Part shown: in pieces, positions 6,211 through 6,595 of the stretch
How the letters are laid out: every line of letters begins with the position of its first letter
Position numbering within the stretch: position 1 is the stretch's first letter
Source: Alphaproteobacteria bacterium
Lineage (GTDB): Bacteria > Pseudomonadota > Alphaproteobacteria > UBA2136 > UBA6156
Assembly (NCBI GenBank): GCA_027489415.1
Contig: JAIXZU010000066.1
Span: forward strand, 1 to 6,595
Reading direction: 5' to 3'
Length of the DNA stretch: 6,595 bases
Translations under genes and position numbers: made by a program
Notes under the pieces: generated by a model
Databases searched by the model: none
Told to the model about the DNA's origin: nothing
What the model saw: only the letters and a program-made list of their open reading frames with translations

Positions 6211-6231
6211 ACAGGTGTGACACATGTCACA
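6205..6231. promoter_or_regulatory. Operator-like cluster of TGTCACA/TGTGACA half-sites, including a CRP/FNR-type site
   Basis: Three alternating 7-bp half-sites lie at 6205-6211, 6216-6222 and 6225-6231. The first two form the perfect palindrome TGTCACAC-AG-GTGTGACA. The last two form TGTGACA-CA-TGTCACA, which matches the CRP consensus TGTGA-N6-TCACA exactly. It overlaps the -35 of the pepF promoter candidate and lies upstream of a possible plus-strand transcript. The symmetry is seen directly; binding by a CRP/FNR-family protein is inference. Confidence 0.6.
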
Positions 6232-6272
6232 ACCACCCCTTCCCAAGGCAATCGAAAGTGTTACTCTGCCCT

Positions 6273-6348
6273 TACCCGCGCCTCCTCCCCCACCCCTCGG
6301 CGCGGTCTCCTTAAAGGCCTGTCGTCCCCTGACAGGCCATCTTTTTGC
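6273..6348 (+). ncRNA. Possible short plus-strand transcript ending at a terminator
   Basis: No protein gene reads toward the strong plus-strand terminator at 6316-6346, so a short RNA is one explanation. A weak promoter is possible: TTCCCA (6240-6245), 16 nt, then TACTCT (6262-6267). It would give an RNA of about 75 nt starting near 6273, with the CRP-like site centred about 50 bp upstream. No known RNA family is recognised. The terminator is well supported; the RNA itself is a guess. Confidence 0.25.
6316..6346 (+). terminator. Rho-independent terminator
   Basis: GGCCTGTC (6316-6323) and GACAGGCC (6331-6338) form a perfect 8-bp stem around a 7-nt loop, followed by ATC and TTTTT (6342-6346). 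On the minus strand the tail is only TTT, so the plus direction fits best. It has no obvious gene upstream on the plus strand. Confidence 0.7.
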
Positions 6349-6373
6349 CCAAAACGCCACGAAACCCCAACTC

Positions 6374-6560
6374 CCTCAGCGCTCCAGCGCTTCATCTTTG
6401 CGTTTCACCGCAGGGAGCGCAGCGAGCCAAGGGGGAAATGAAACGCAGACCACTTCCGCCCCGCAGCCCTCAACCTCAGCGCCCCAGCGCTTCCTTTTTG
6501 CAATATGAGGACGTCCGCGAAGCGAGTACATCCGTCGCGCAAGCGCATAGTGCAAAGGGG
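6374..6560. repeat. Tandem pair of hairpin repeats, 100-bp period
   Basis: A 28-bp block at 6374-6401 recurs at 6474-6501 with 25 identities, exactly 100 bp apart. Each block contains two copies of CAGCGC and runs into the left arm of a hairpin. In unit A, TGCGTTTCA (6399-6407) pairs with TGAAACGCA (6439-6447). In unit B, CCTTTTTGCAATATG (6493-6507) pairs with CATAGTGCAAAGGGG (6546-6560), with one mismatch and two T-G pairs. The loops share a CGCAGCGAG or CGAAGCGAG core. The arms differ between units while pairing is retained, so this is another palindromic intergenic repeat, distinct from the pair that flanks pepF. No coding frame here looks real. Confidence 0.7.
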
Positions 6561-6573
6561 GATAGGATCTAAA

Positions 6574-6595
6574 GGAAAGGGGTCCCACCCTTTCC
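6574..6595. other. Perfect hairpin at the window edge
   Basis: GGAAAGGG (6574-6581) and CCCTTTCC (6588-6595) are perfect inverted arms around GTCCCA. AAA precedes the stem. If a T-run follows just outside the window, this would be a bidirectional terminator for a gene beyond the right edge; this cannot be decided from the window. Confidence 0.45.

Noticed and set aside
6224..6508. Plus-strand 94-codon frame
   Set aside because: Its start lies inside the operator palindrome, it reads through a perfect terminator and both hairpin repeats, and it is proline-rich low complexity.

Overview
The window looks like a chromosomal housekeeping segment of a GC-rich proteobacterium, most likely an alphaproteobacterium. 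The ribF-before-ileS order is a conserved proteobacterial arrangement. The IleS anticodon-binding region reads like alphaproteobacterial IleS, and the tRNA encodes its own CCA. The genus cannot be fixed from the sequence alone. No plasmid, phage, transposase or CRISPR gene is visible.

Layout. Positions 1-2815 (minus) hold almost all of ileS, isoleucyl-tRNA synthetase; only about the last 30 residues lie beyond the left edge. Positions 2961-3185 (plus) hold a convincing but unrecognised 74-codon gene with a good ribosome binding site and its own hairpin terminator. Positions 3274-3777 (minus) hold a short ribF that carries only the FMN adenylyltransferase (FAD synthetase) domain and lacks the riboflavin kinase domain. 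Positions 3861-3944 (plus) are tRNA-Leu(CAA). Positions 4137-5957 (minus) encode an M3-family oligoendopeptidase (PepF type). Positions 5958-6595 contain no protein gene: they hold the pepF leader, a promoter with a striking TGTCACA/TGTGACA operator cluster, a candidate terminator or small-RNA end, and short repeats.

The most interesting content is non-coding. Two diverged copies (about 3996-4140 and 6035-6174) of one structured element flank pepF in the same orientation. Each has a small GC-rich hairpin followed by a roughly 105-nt near-complete hairpin. Their sequences differ at many paired positions, but the changes are compensatory, so the fold rather than the sequence is conserved. All wobble pairs are G-U on the plus strand, which suggests a plus-sense RNA. 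I do not recognise it as a named family. A second repeat pair, spaced exactly 100 bp apart, lies at 6374-6560, and two variable loops of ileS contain short tandem repeats read through in frame. Together these suggest a genome rich in small repeats that tolerates them even inside essential genes.

Functionally, IleS and tRNA-Leu serve translation, RibF makes FAD from FMN, and PepF recycles cytosolic peptides. They do not form one pathway; ribF and ileS are the only pair with a familiar linkage, and here an opposite-strand small gene separates them.
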